This document shows, piece after piece, positions 1-10,345 of a DNA stretch of 64,000 nt. The first letter of the stretch is position 1; every line of letters begins with the position of its first letter. The notes beneath the pieces are model-generated. The model worked only from the letters and a program-made list of their open reading frames with translations, was not told where the DNA came from and made no database searches. The position numbers and the translations under genes are program-made. This DNA is from Mantis religiosa (Eukaryota; Arthropoda; Insecta; Mantodea; Mantidae). The stretch lies in assembly GCA_030765055.1 (NCBI GenBank), contig CM060953.1:7346800-7410799 (forward strand), in the 5' to 3' direction.

Positions 1-352
1 TTTATTATTACAGAATTTGGAATTTTCAGTGTAGCCTTGCCTTAATATATGGATTCCAGTCGCTGTTAAAATGTTATAGAAAATTTGTTCAACTATTTAT
101 TTACTTTATCCCACCCGTTACCGGAGCAAGGAGTGAATTTTGTTTACTTTATCCACTCGTTGTCCTAATAGCTATCACTTTGATTTAAAGTTCATTTACT
201 TATGTCGTTTCTCCATAGCAACGGTGGTTGTTACAAGTATCTGTAGCATAAACAGTTTTTAAAACCCTCAAAATCCCACAAATTTTGCTTGGAATTTTAT
301 TCAAAATTTTTCATTTTACGAAAATAGCTGTAATGATTTTAATTATGATGCC
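1..352. other. AT-rich DNA without recognisable features
   Basis: Nothing recognisable is seen on either strand. No long reading frame, tandem repeat or tRNA-like module is present. It is the left flank of the GC-rich insertion that follows. Confidence 0.5.
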
Positions 353-896
353 ATATGCTTAAGACCCCCCGTAGGGGAGGGATCCGTCCCCTTTCAGCTG
401 CTGTGGTGCGGCCCTAGCACTCGTGGTACCTCTGACGTTACTAGAGGAATCTCGGGCCGAACTGCGGAGCCCCTCCCGTCGGGGAATTGTTCGGATTGGG
501 TTGGACTCGAGAGGACAGTGGTTCTCGAAACCCGTGGGAGATCGGGTACGTCTCTGAGCGGGGTTGAGGGAAGCCATATATTCCCGTGTACAAGCCTGCA
601 GAGCTAGTAGAAGGTGTGCTAGATCACCAGGCGTCCCTACCGAGGTTAATCGGTAGCCTTCCCCTTTGGGGTTGGCGCGCATAAATGGCGTATCCACTTC
701 CATCCCGTCTTGAGTCCATAGGACCAGATGGGGGGAGGCCTTGTTAGTCTTTAGGTCTTGCCCTATAGAAAGCCCCACGAAGGCACTGGGCGGGCGCCCT
801 TTCAGGACAGCTCGGTAACTCCCTGGTCATTAGAGGGGGGTCATTCACCTTGTGTGAATTGCCCTGGTAGATACCCTCGCTTATATGCTTAAGACC
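353..896 (-). mobile_element. GC-rich insertion of unknown family with 14-bp target-site duplication
   Basis: The 14-mer ATATGCTTAAGACC occurs at 353-366 and again at 883-896. It brackets a 516-bp block (367-882) that is much richer in G and C than its AT-rich surroundings. On the minus strand most of the block is open, with a 139-codon frame (359-778) rich in Pro, Arg and Ser that runs out through the left end of the insert. I recognise no domain. A long perfect duplication is usual for target-primed retrotransposition, but no poly-A or simple-repeat tail is visible. It may be a fragment of a retroelement open reading frame or a retroposed transcript piece. Confidence 0.65.
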
Positions 897-1056
897 ATAT
901 ATTTTCGTGACAAATGAAAGTATACATAACTTAAATTTTCTAGGAATATACTGGGGAAATGACTTTGTATTAAATGGTAAATCGTAAGAGAAAGACAAAA
1001 TTTTACTGCACAAAGCACGTAATTTATTTACTGTAGTTAACGTTTCGTTGCTTAAA

Positions 1057-1651
<595 letters not shown>

Positions 1652-2797
1652 CACCTATTCTTGGCTATGCAAAGAGAACACACATTCAAAGACATCACAA
1701 GAATACTGGCTCTTGAAATATTTGATTTTGAAAAACGTCTACTGCACCTTCCTATTCCCATTGTACCTACAAGGGAATACGACATAAAATGTTGACTTCG
1801 ATTAGGGATGGACATTGGTAAGATTAGACTGTACAAGAACACAGTCATGTAATTTGTTGTCTACGCGCTTTCATTTATGAGACTGTTAAATCGTTTTGAA
1901 AATCAGTGTAGTAATTTTACATAGAATATCCACATGAGATACTTGTAGATCCATTAAAAAGGCTTACTCGTAAGTTTGCTCCTGAGTGCTGTGTCAGATT
2001 CCACGGCATCTAGTTGGTAGATAAAACTGTCTTGACGTCAACGTAAGTCGGCATCCTTTCAGTCCATTGTTATCACATTGTTGACTTAGCTTCCTTATCT
2101 TTGTGAAAAAGCACCGCCTGTTAGCCCATGTCCCACGGGTATCAGCAAATCTTACACTTAATTCAGTCTTATATATTGGTAAAAGTTATCTAAACCTTAC
2201 AAATTAAAACAGACGTTAGTAATGTTGTTACTTCCTAATAACTACTAATATGTAAATGGTAAATATTGTGAAAGAACGCCCAGGTTGGTACTGCGACGTC
2301 GTACGCTGTTGTTGAAACCTGTCATTGCGTGAAGGTATGAAAAGTTCAATGCAGGCTAATAAAAGATAAAGGAAAGGCATGTCAAAGTCTGGAAGCAGGA
2401 AGGACGATGAGAGCTTCCAATGGGTGTGCCTTAAACCAGGCGCAAGCCACTAACAGAAGAACGTCCTTTCCCATGAAATTGAAATGAAATTTGGGAACCA
2501 TATGTCGCCATTAAATGATGAAGTTTGTTAAGTATACAGTGTAACTTGCCATGACTTCTCCCCATCCTTTGAACGTCATAAGAATTCTGGCTTTTAGAGG
2601 CCAAGATGCTGATGAACCACGGCTATACGAGTTACAAAGAACAATTGCAACACGCTATGGGATTATGAAGAATGCGCAATGTCCGTCATGTCCAAGTTTA
2701 ATAAAGCTCAGTAGTAAATGTTTTATAGTAGATATTTTTGTTCTAACCATACTCAAAGTATCACTCTGCTGTTTTAAAAATGTTTTCAAAAATGTTA
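1652..2797. other. Unassigned AT-rich stretch
   Basis: No gene, tandem array or recognised element is seen. An 88-codon frame at 2551-2817 has no recognisable motif and is probably chance. Confidence 0.4.
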
Positions 2798-3468
2798 ATG
2801 ATTTTATTGTAAATTAAGACCAAAGCTTTTCTGGCGGCGAATGTGTTCGAGATGTTCTTGGGAAACAAGCCAGGTGAAAAGACGATTAGAAATTAACGTT
2901 TCGGGAGTGTACATCTCTCCCATCATCAGGATATTTTAATAAATGTTAAAACCACAAATGTATCACTGGATATAATACAAATATCAACAAAGACAAAACA
3001 CTATCAATACTCGTATCACTGAACAAAAGACTGTTTTCAGTAATTTAAATGTCAGGTGAGGAGATGGCGTGAGTATAGAAAATTAATTGGGTCAAAGAAA
3101 CGTAACTAGTTAACTTGATGATCAAGCTGTATAGATCTGTGCTTCTTAAGTCGACGTATTTCCATTTTTGAGGCCGATTTCCAAGAGCAGCTGAACTGAA
3201 ATCCAGCATCACGATTAAGCGTGGTCCTCTCGGAGGAAATGACCAAAGCCTCCTTAATTCTCCGCTCCCAGTAACTTGTATTTTGCCAAGATAGTCGTAT
3301 CCGATATTTATTTTATATTTGTGTTATATCCAGTGATACATTTGTGGTTATAGCATTTATTAAAATATCCTGATGATGGGAGAGATGTACGCTCCTGAAA
3401 CGTGGATTTCTAATCGTCTTTTCACCTGGCTTGTTTCCCAAGAAGAACTTGAACATGATTTTATTGTA
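2798..3468 (-). mobile_element. Penelope-like element 3' fragment in inverted arrangement
   Basis: The 14-mer ATGATTTTATTGTA at 2798-2811 and 3455-3468 is a TSD around a 643-bp insertion. Read on the minus strand from about 3305, codons give an ILAK...YWERRIKEAL...LNRD-G-FQFS--W pattern, the C-terminal signature of the GIY-YIG endonuclease module of Penelope-like elements. A 3' untranslated part follows, ending near 2812. The last 150 bp or so recur inverted at about 3310-3454, so the two ends form long inverted repeats, as Penelope-type elements often show. Each end carries CTGATGA, a GGGAG/CTCC hairpin and GAAACG. The coding part is only the end of the gene and is non-functional. Confidence 0.75.
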
Positions 3469-3489
3469 TTTAAAAATATTCCCCATTAA

Positions 3490-3633
3490 TGGAAATTAAT
3501 TATTCTTTCACACTGGTCGTGTGTAGGCTAAATTGTGGAAACGTAGAGTCAGACTGAAAAATTCAATGCCATAGCCGTTTCCACAATTTAGCCTACACAC
3601 GGCCAGTGTGAAACAATAATTAATTTCCATTAA
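3490..3633. repeat. Large palindrome (foldback arm)
   Basis: Arms of about 55 bp at 3490-3545 and 3579-3633 are near-perfect inverted copies (TGGAAATTAATTATTCTTTC and its complement, with GTGTGTAGGCTAAATTGTGG inside). The loop of about 33 bp reads CAGACTGAAAAATTCAATGC, the reverse complement of the tail at 5955-5975. The structure would extrude as a hairpin. Confidence 0.9.
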
Positions 3634-5831
3634 TTAACCTAATAGTGGTTTACTATATGAAGCCCGGGCCTTAAAGTACTTACAGCATAGTAAGTCGTCA
3701 TTAAGGTAGTTGTCTCATGTGTTTATGAGAACTCCTAGTGGTTTACTATAAAGCCCGGGCCTTAAAGTACTTACAGCATAGTAAGTCGTCATTAAGGTAG
3801 TTGCCTCATGTGTTTATGAGAACTCCTAGTGGTTTACTATAGAGCCCGGGCCTTAAAGTACTTACAGCATAGTAAGTCGTCATTAAGGCAGTTGTCTCAT
3901 GTGTTTATGAGAACTCCTAGTGGTTTACTATAAAGCCCGGGCCTTAAAGTACTTACAGCATAGTAAGTCGTCATTAAGGTAGTTGTCTCATGTGTTTATG
4001 AGAACTCCTGGTGGTTTACTATAAAGCCCGGGCCTTAAAGTACTTACAGCATAGTAAGTCGTCATTAAGGTAGTTGTCTCATGTGTTTATGAGAACTCCT
4101 AGTGGTTTACTATAGAGCCCGGGCCTTAAAGTACTTACAGCATAGTAAGTCGTCATTAAGGTAGTTGTCTCATGTGTTTATGAGAACTCCTAATGGTTTA
4201 CTATAAAGCCCGGGTCTTAAAGTACTTACAGCATAGTAAGTCGTCATTAAGGTAGTTGTCTCATGTGTTTATGAGAACTCCTAGTAGTTTACTATAAAGC
4301 CCGGGCCTTAAAGTACTTACAGCATAGTAAGTCGTCATTAAGGTAGTTGTCTCATGTGTTTATGAGAACTCCTAGTGGTTTACTATAAAGCCCGGGCCTT
4401 AAAGTACTTACAGCATAGTAAGTCGTCATTAAGGTAGTTGTCTCATGTGTTTATGAGAACTCCTAGTGGTTTACTATAAAGCCCGGGTCTTAAAGTACTT
4501 ACAGCATAGTAAGTCGTCATTAAGGTAGTTGTCTCATGTGTTTATGAGAACTCCTAGTGGTTTACTATAAAGCCCGAGCCTTAAAGTACTTACAGCATAG
4601 TAAGTCGTCATTAAGGTAGTTGTCTCATGTGTTTATGAGAACTCCTAGTGGTTAACTATAAAGCCCGGGTCTTAAAGTACTTACATGTAGTAAGTCGCCA
4701 TTAAGGTAGTTGTCTCATGTGTTTATGAGAACTCCTAGTGGTTTACTATAAAGCCCGGGCCTTAAAGTACTTACAGCATAGCAAGTCGTCATTAAGGTAG
4801 TTGTCTCATGTGTTTATGAGAACTCCTAGTTGTTTACTATAAAGCCCGGGCCTTAAAGTACTTACAGCATAGTAAGTCGTCATTAAGGTAGTTGTCTCAT
4901 GTGTTTATGAGAACTCCTAGTGGTTTACTATAAAGCCCGGGCCTTAAAGTACTTACAGCATAGCAAGTCGTTATTAAGGTAGTTGTCTCATGTGTTTATG
5001 AGAACTCCTAGTGGTTTACTATAAAGCCCGGACCTTAAAGTACTTACAGCATAGTAAGTCGTCATTAAGGTAGTTGTCTCATGTGTTTATGAGAACTCCT
5101 AGTGGTTTACTATAGAGCCCGGGCCTTAAAGTACTTACAGCATAGTAAGTCGTCATTAAGGTAGTTGTCTCATGTATTTATGAGAACTCCTAGTGGTCAA
5201 CTATAAAGCCCGGGTCTTAAAGTACTTACATGTAGTAAGTCGCCATTAAGGTAGTTGTCTCATGTGTTTATGAGAACTCCTAGTGGTTAACTATAAAGCC
5301 CGGGTCTTAAAGTACTTACATGTAGTAAGTCGCCATTAAGGTAGTTGTCTCATGTGTTTATGAGAACTCCTAGTGGTTTACTATAAAGCCCGGGCCTTAA
5401 AGTACTTACAGCATAGCAAGTCGTCATTAAGGTAGTTGTCTCATGTGTTTATGAGAACTCCTAGTTGTTTACTATAAAGCCCGGGCCTTAAAGTACTTAC
5501 AGCATAGTAAGTCGTCATTAAGGTAGTTGTCTCATGTGTTTATGAGAACTCCTAGTGGTTTACTATAAAGCCCGGGTCTTAAAGTACTTACAGCATAGTA
5601 AGTCGCCATTAAGGTAGTTGTCTCATGTGTTTATGAGAACTCCTAGTGGTTTACTATAAAGCCCGGACCTTAAAGTACTTACAGCATAGTAAGTCGCCAT
5701 TAAGGTAGTTGTCTCATGTGTTTATGAGAACTCCTAGTGGTTTACTATAAAGTCCGGGCCTTAAAGTACTTACAGCATAGTAAGTCGTCATTAAGGTAGT
5801 TGTCTCATGTGTTTATGAGAACTCCTAAGTG
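3634..5831. repeat. 91-bp tandem satellite, about 24 units
   Basis: Units repeat every 91 bp (for example CTCCTAGTGG at 3732, 3823 and 3914) and contain AAGCCCGGGCCTTAAAGTAC, a CATAGTAAGTCGTCATTAAG block and TCATGTGTTTATGAGAACTC, a short palindrome. Most units differ by one to three bases. Variant units with ACATGTAGTAAG sit at 4683, 5228 and 5318. The series 'variant, then GCAAG unit, then AGTTGTTT unit' occurs at 4683-4830 and again at 5318-5470, so a block of about 635 bp (seven units) has been duplicated. Confidence 0.97.
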
Positions 5832-5886
5832 GTTTACCGGGAATATGCGAGTCAGTTGGACAATTTAATGTCGTATCGGCACGTTG

Positions 5887-5957
5887 GCCATAGTAGTACA
5901 ATGGTAGTGCGGCTGGACGGAAACCAGAAGATCCGTGGCTCAAATCCCGGCTATGGC
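5887..5957 (+). other. tRNA-like Pol III unit of the retroposon
   Basis: The acceptor arms GCCATAG (5887-5893) and CTATGGC (5951-5957) pair perfectly over 7 bp. D-arm, anticodon-arm and T-arm positions are recognisable, with a 7-nt ACGGAAA loop that would present GGA. The A box is altered (TAGTACAATGG). The B box is GGCTCAAATCC. A T5 run follows within 8 nt, a Pol III terminator. The T stem is imperfect and position 33 is C, so a working tRNA is unlikely. Confidence 0.65.
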
Positions 5958-6247
5958 ATTGAATTTTTCAGTCTGACTCTACGTTTCCACATTCCCCATT
6001 AAGATCAGTACATTATTGAATTCCTTAAAACCAGTAATCCTTAAAGCAACGGTTAGAAAAAAGTGGTTGCACCATTTTATGTTTAATTTTTAAAACGAAA
6101 ATAAATCACAAGGATCCATTGGGCTTTAGAGCATTCAGATAGTTATTAGTTTTCCAGTATCCAAGAGGGCGTTATCACGATGTAAAATTATTTTTTCCTT
6201 TCGGATAATTTTTTTTTTACGAACGTTCTCAAAAATGTTCAGTAAAC

Positions 6248-6529
6248 ATACATTTACTAACTTTAGTTAATTGATGAAAATTAATAATTTCATCATAGCC
6301 GTAGCTATATAGACAAAGGTTTAAGCTTTATTTAATTTAATTAATTAAATTAGTTAATTAAGGTTTGTTTATTATGAGTCAAATGGAGAATTTAATGTCA
6401 TAACGGCAAGTTGGCATGGTAACTCAATGGGTTAGAGCGACTGGACGGAAACCAGGAGATCCGTGGATGAAGTCCCGGCCATGGCATTGAATTTTTCATG
6501 TTGACTCAATCTATCTATACATTTACTAA
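6248..6529 (+). mobile_element. Compact member of the 3'-tRNA retroposon family, 13-bp TSD
   Basis: ATACATTTACTAA at 6248-6260 and 6517-6529 brackets 256 bp. The 5' part starts like the other copies (TTAATTGATGAAAATTAAT). An AT-rich middle, GAGTCAAATGGAGAATTTAATG and a tRNA-like module (about 6414-6485, one base lost in the 5' acceptor arm) follow, then CATTGAATTTTTCATG. It lacks both the 91-bp unit and the antisense tail, so those are optional modules of the family. Confidence 0.85.
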
Positions 6530-6589
6530 ATTTTATTCTAACTAATGCTATAGTAGCAATGCTATTCGTTTTATAAAAATATATATTAA

Positions 6590-7080
6590 TCATTTTGCCA
6601 GTAGCACTGCGAATTCGTCAGACCCTTGTACGTTATGTTCTGTTCAAAAGGCCTATTGAGTTGTCTTTTGTTTTCAGGATCATAACAATAAGTCCAAGAT
6701 TCATCAACAGTAACGATATTCCAAACCATATTTGAAGTGTCGCCTTGGAATGTTTCCAGAGTTTTTCTGTATCAATCAATACGTTGTTGTTTTTGATCGG
6801 TAGTCAGTTTATGACAACAAAGTTTTCTCACGTCTAACTGTTGATGTATTTGACTTATACCAATGTCCAACATGTCTGTCAGTAACAACAGTTCTTGTAC
6901 TTTGTCCTTCACGAAATTTTTCACTCAGAAAAAAATCAATCACTTTTGAATTAGCCGTACCAGTCATAATTGTTGCTTTATGTTGGAACTTCTTCATGAA
7001 GCAGTTTCTAAGCCAATATTCACATAATTTAGGTGTAAATGACAACTTAAAATACAGCTTGGAAATATTCATTTAAGTTT
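6590..7080 (-). pseudogene. mariner/Tc1-type transposase relic
   Basis: On the minus strand an 87-codon frame (6809-7072) ends in HVGHWYKSNTSTVRR. Downstream, out of frame, comes TVDESWTYCYDPENK, which matches the first catalytic Asp region of mariner transposases (usually DETW-x-Y-YDPE). The same protein segment is found at 44880-45290, so this is a family with at least two degraded copies here. No terminal repeats were found, and frameshifts break the frame. Confidence 0.7.
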
Positions 7081-7384
7081 AACAGAGAGTTAATAAGGCA
7101 TCATTGAGGACAGAGAAGGTGCGGCCAATAATTGAGAAATTCTCCCATCAAACGCGCCACATTTAAATATAGATGTAAACAAACTCGCCTCCAGTATCTA
7201 CCGTATAATTTGGTCCTCCTCGTGTCATTCAAAACACCCCCAACTTAATGATTCAAATTCGAGGCGTGAGAAAATGATGAAGACTTTGTTGAACAGCGAT
7301 GGGGTAGGGAGATAGTTGAAGCCAATTGGACAACACTTGGCTAATGCTGGCAGAGCACACGATCCTCGCGGTGGTATCGATTAG

Positions 7385-7388
<4 letters not shown>

Positions 7389-7471
<83 letters not shown>
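7389..7471. repeat. (GT)n microsatellite
   Basis: About 41 GT dinucleotides without interruption. The Thr/His- and Val/Cys-rich reading frames that cross it are artefacts. No SINE head is evident beside it, unlike the repeat at 1058. Confidence 0.97.
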
Positions 7472-7474
<3 letters not shown>

Positions 7475-8187
7475 GTGTGGCGGACGAGCACACCCTCGCT
7501 TTAATCTCGTTAAAAGCAGTGAACGGGGCACGTGCGGCGATAGTTGGTGGGTGCTTGTTGTTACTTCAGCAAGGATGGACACCTTTCCGCGATTGCAATC
7601 TCTCCGCGGGGGGTCCCCATGCGGGGGAGAGGGCAGAGGAGGGGACTTTTCCCCGTCATTGTTACTCTTTTCTGCAAATGCGAATATTTACATTGTAGGT
7701 ATTTCTACAGTACTTGGTTCTTTGCCTACACGTCAAAGGTTTCAAATTTTAAATGAAAAGTCGTATCTGAACAACATACCTACGAACTTCAACACACTTT
7801 CTTTACTCAGACTTGTACAAACATAAACTCCTGTATCTACTTCATCCAGACTTGAATAAATATTTGTAGGAATGGTTTTATCATGTGTTTTCTTATAGCT
7901 ACAACGGGAATAGGAGAAGACCTGGTGATAGTCAAATGTTTTAGCAGCTATTCGACTTTCGATTTGGTACTACATAGTTGAGACCAATTAATAAGCAATA
8001 TCTGGGAAATGCTTACCAAAAATCTAACAAAGAACAAAAATGTATTTGCACAATTATTATTTTGAAAAAGATGTATATTTTTGTGTAGTAATCAGTTACA
8101 CAAAAGCCATTCAGAAGGTAGAGGAGTTCTAAGGATATTCCCAGAACATTTACATGTGATAGCTGCCGTTGTTACTGACAACTAGCC
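7472..8187. other. Unassigned stretch
   Basis: A short GC-rich piece (7580-7650, with GCGGGGGGTCCCC) is followed by AT-rich DNA. Overlapping short frames at 7393-7826 show no domain. Nothing is supported. Confidence 0.4.
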
Positions 8188-8575
8188 ATGGAACGTTACA
8201 GCATTCAGCAACGTGTACAAATTGTGAACATTTATTATCAAAATGGATCTTCTGTTGGCCAAACCTTCCGTGCGTTGCGTGAAGTTTACAGTGTGCATAA
8301 TCGTCTCTGGGAGAGAACGATTTCACATTTGATCGATACATTTGAAAGAAGTGGTTCTGTCAGCGCTCAAGGATCGACGTAAGCGCTCCAACGAAAATAT
8401 AGGCGCCGTTCGTGAGAGGGGAGCGAGAACGAAAACAATTGCTTGTCGAGCGCAAGAATTGGGGATTTCGCCGACCACAACTTGGTGAATTCTGCATCTG
8501 GACTTGAAGTTGTACGCTTACAAAATAATGTTAACTGAAGAACCAAAACCAAGCGACCATAGCTTGCGCCATGTA
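8188..8575 (+). pseudogene. N-terminal fragment of a mariner-like transposase (DUF4817-type HTH)
   Basis: Frame MERYSIQQRVQIVNIYYQNG...VGQTFRALR is the helix-turn-helix start typical of a mariner-like group common in insects. A stop after codon 64 and frame changes follow. The next recognisable pieces are RERGARTKTIACRAQELGIS and LYAYKIMLTEEPKPSDHSLR, the linker region before the catalytic domain. It ends at a TA (8574-8575) where another mariner-like end, CGAGGGTGTTCAAGTGATAGC, starts, so it was interrupted by that insertion and the remainder is gone. Confidence 0.75.
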
Positions 8576-8926
8576 CGAGGGTGTTCAAGTGATAGCACCT
8601 CCTACTTTTTTTAGGAACTTTTGGTTTTTTTTAAAATGCACTTGGACTCTTTGAATGCGTGACACAGCTGGCAGCCCTGTACAGTGCATAGAACTGTAGT
8701 GGCGGTGACGAGAGTTAGGACTGTCTTTAAAACCTAAAATGGCGACATTTTTATTGCAAGAACAGCCTGTAATCATTCGTTTTCTCCATTTTCGTGGTGT
8801 GACACTTAATGAAATTCGCCAGTTGAGTGAGGCATGTGGTGCCATGGATATGTCTAATGTGCGTTCCTGGGTGCGACAGTTCAATGAAGCCAGAACACCT
8901 ATCGTCTTTTCAGATCTCCATGCAGG
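8576..8926 (+). pseudogene. 5' end of a second mariner-like element
   Basis: It begins with CGAGGGTGTTCAAGTGATAG, resembling the terminal repeat of the mariner at 11268, directly after a TA target. A 72-codon frame (8739-8957) begins MATFLLQEQPVIIRFLHFRG and has NVRSWVRQFNEART, a typical transposase N-terminal helix-turn-helix. Coding potential stops where the 108-bp tandem array starts (about 8927), and the catalytic part is absent. Confidence 0.6.
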
Positions 8927-9540
8927 ATCATTTCATTCGTCGTCCGATATGACCTAACGTTGGAGGTTTTCTCTTATCCTGAAAGATGAATGTCTGGTAA
9001 CTCTAAGCTCTATGTACCCTGTACTTATTTGAACATCATTTCATTCATCGTCCGATATGACTTAACGTTGGAGGTTTTCTCTTATCCTGAAAGATGAATA
9101 TCTGGTAACTCTAAGCTCTATGTACCCTGTAATCATTTGAACATCATTTCATTCATTGTCCGATATGACTTAACGTTGGAGGTTTTCTCTTATCCTGAAA
9201 GATGAATGTCTGGTAACTCTAAGCTCTATGTATCCTGTACTTATTTGAACATCATTTCATTCATCGTCCGATATGACTTAACGTTAGAGGTTTTCTCTTA
9301 TCCTGAAAGATGAATGTCTGGTAACTCTAAGCTCTATGTACTCTGTACTTATTTGAACATCATTTCATTCATCGTCCGATATGACTTAACGTTAGAGGTT
9401 TTCTCTTATCCTGAAAGATGAATATCTGGTAACTCTAAGCTCTATGTACCCTGTACTTATTTGAACATCATTTCATTCATCGTCCGATATGACTTAACGT
9501 TGGAGGTTTTCTCTTATCCTGAAAGATGAATATCTGGTAA
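8927..9540. repeat. 108-bp tandem array, about 5.7 units, no SINE head
   Basis: Units of 108 bp (CATTTCATTCATCGTCCG ... TATGACTTAACGTTGGAGG ... TTTTCTCTTATCCTGAAAGA) are the same sequence as the arrays at 15300-16010 and 35050-36230 and as the tail of the SINE at 61151-61380. Here the array abuts a mariner fragment on the left and has no tRNA-like head. Confidence 0.95.
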
Positions 9541-9749
9541 CTTATAACAATGTTTAAACATTCATGACCTTGTTTTATGTCTCACAGAATCGTTTTTCTT
9601 GCTCAATTATCGACAAGCCGTAGCTCCTAAGGGCCAGGCTCAAGTTGTTCATACTTGGTAATCACCGCAAGAGTATTTCTACCCTAACATTTCAGCGACT
9701 TACACTTTTCATTGTTATAATTATTTTTTTTTATTATTAATTTTCTTCT

Positions 9750-10345
9750 TGATGATAAGGTTAACTGATTCCAGTAGTACTTTTGGTTGTTTCTGATTAT
9801 GAATTTTGGTTCCCTTTTTTGCTAAAATGGCTGTTACTCAGTCCACAGTGTGCAGGAACCCATTGGACACTATTTTATTACTCAAATGCTGTATCTGTTT
9901 AACCAAACAATAAACTTTTCTTTTGTTTTTTGGTTTCTGATTTAAAGCTGTTACTTGGTTTGCCGCTCTAGTATCTGATGAAAGAACAAAGCTTTTACAT
10001 TTATATAACCAAACAAAAGAAATACAGATTGCATTAACTTCATCAAAATCTTGGTTTTCCCCCCACATTTTTGTAAAAGGAGAAAACCTGACATGTGTAA
10101 CCTGTCATCTCTTATAAACGAGCCATTTGTATAGATAGATACGTGTCCATTCTTCTTAAGGGTATTTGGTTTGTAATGTTCTAGTGCTATTAGTATTGCA
10201 ATATCTGGGCTTGTTACTTGTGTCTTGAAGATTTTACAGACGTCTAAATTACATTCTATTTCAAATGTTTCTCTTGAATTAATGGAATGTAATAAACTTT
10301 CTTTTGCAATAAGTATGTGTATCCAATACAATTTTGTCAATCCAA
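9750..10345 (-). pseudogene. LINE RNase H domain relic
   Basis: On the minus strand two frames (10340-9951 and 10068-9838) give, in order, ALEHYKPNTLKKNGHVSIYT, then NGSF, FDEVNAI, INVKALFFH/KSFVLSSDTRAA and, past a further shift, ILAKKGT. This is the order of RNase H domains in I/Jockey/R1-type LINEs. The first catalytic Asp (YTDGS) is changed to Asn, and frameshifts separate the blocks, so the copy is dead. An oligo-A stretch lies near 9730 in the same orientation. Confidence 0.7.

Larger units (their letters stand above)
3478..6002 (+). mobile_element. Retroposon with 3' tRNA-like unit, internally expanded 91-bp satellite and 12-bp TSD
   Basis: ATTCCCCATTAA at 3478-3489 and 5991-6002 brackets a 2501-bp insertion. 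In order it contains: a palindrome (3490-3633) whose loop is an antisense copy of the element's own 3' end; about 24 tandem 91-bp units (3634-5831); a short link with GAGTCAGTTGGACAATTTAATG; a tRNA-like module (5887-5957); and the tail CATTGAATTTTTCAGTCTG. The same module order with a single 91-bp unit is found at 16870-17163, which shows the array is an expansion of an internal segment. No protein is encoded. Movement presumably depends on a LINE machinery (inference from the long TSD). Confidence 0.85.

Noticed and set aside
3634..5831. CRISPR-like array
   Set aside because: Units are contiguous and nearly identical over their whole 91 bp with no variable spacers, in eukaryotic DNA.
5887..5957. 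A functional tRNA gene
   Set aside because: The T stem has mismatches, C33 replaces the invariant U, and the module recurs as part of a dispersed retroposon.
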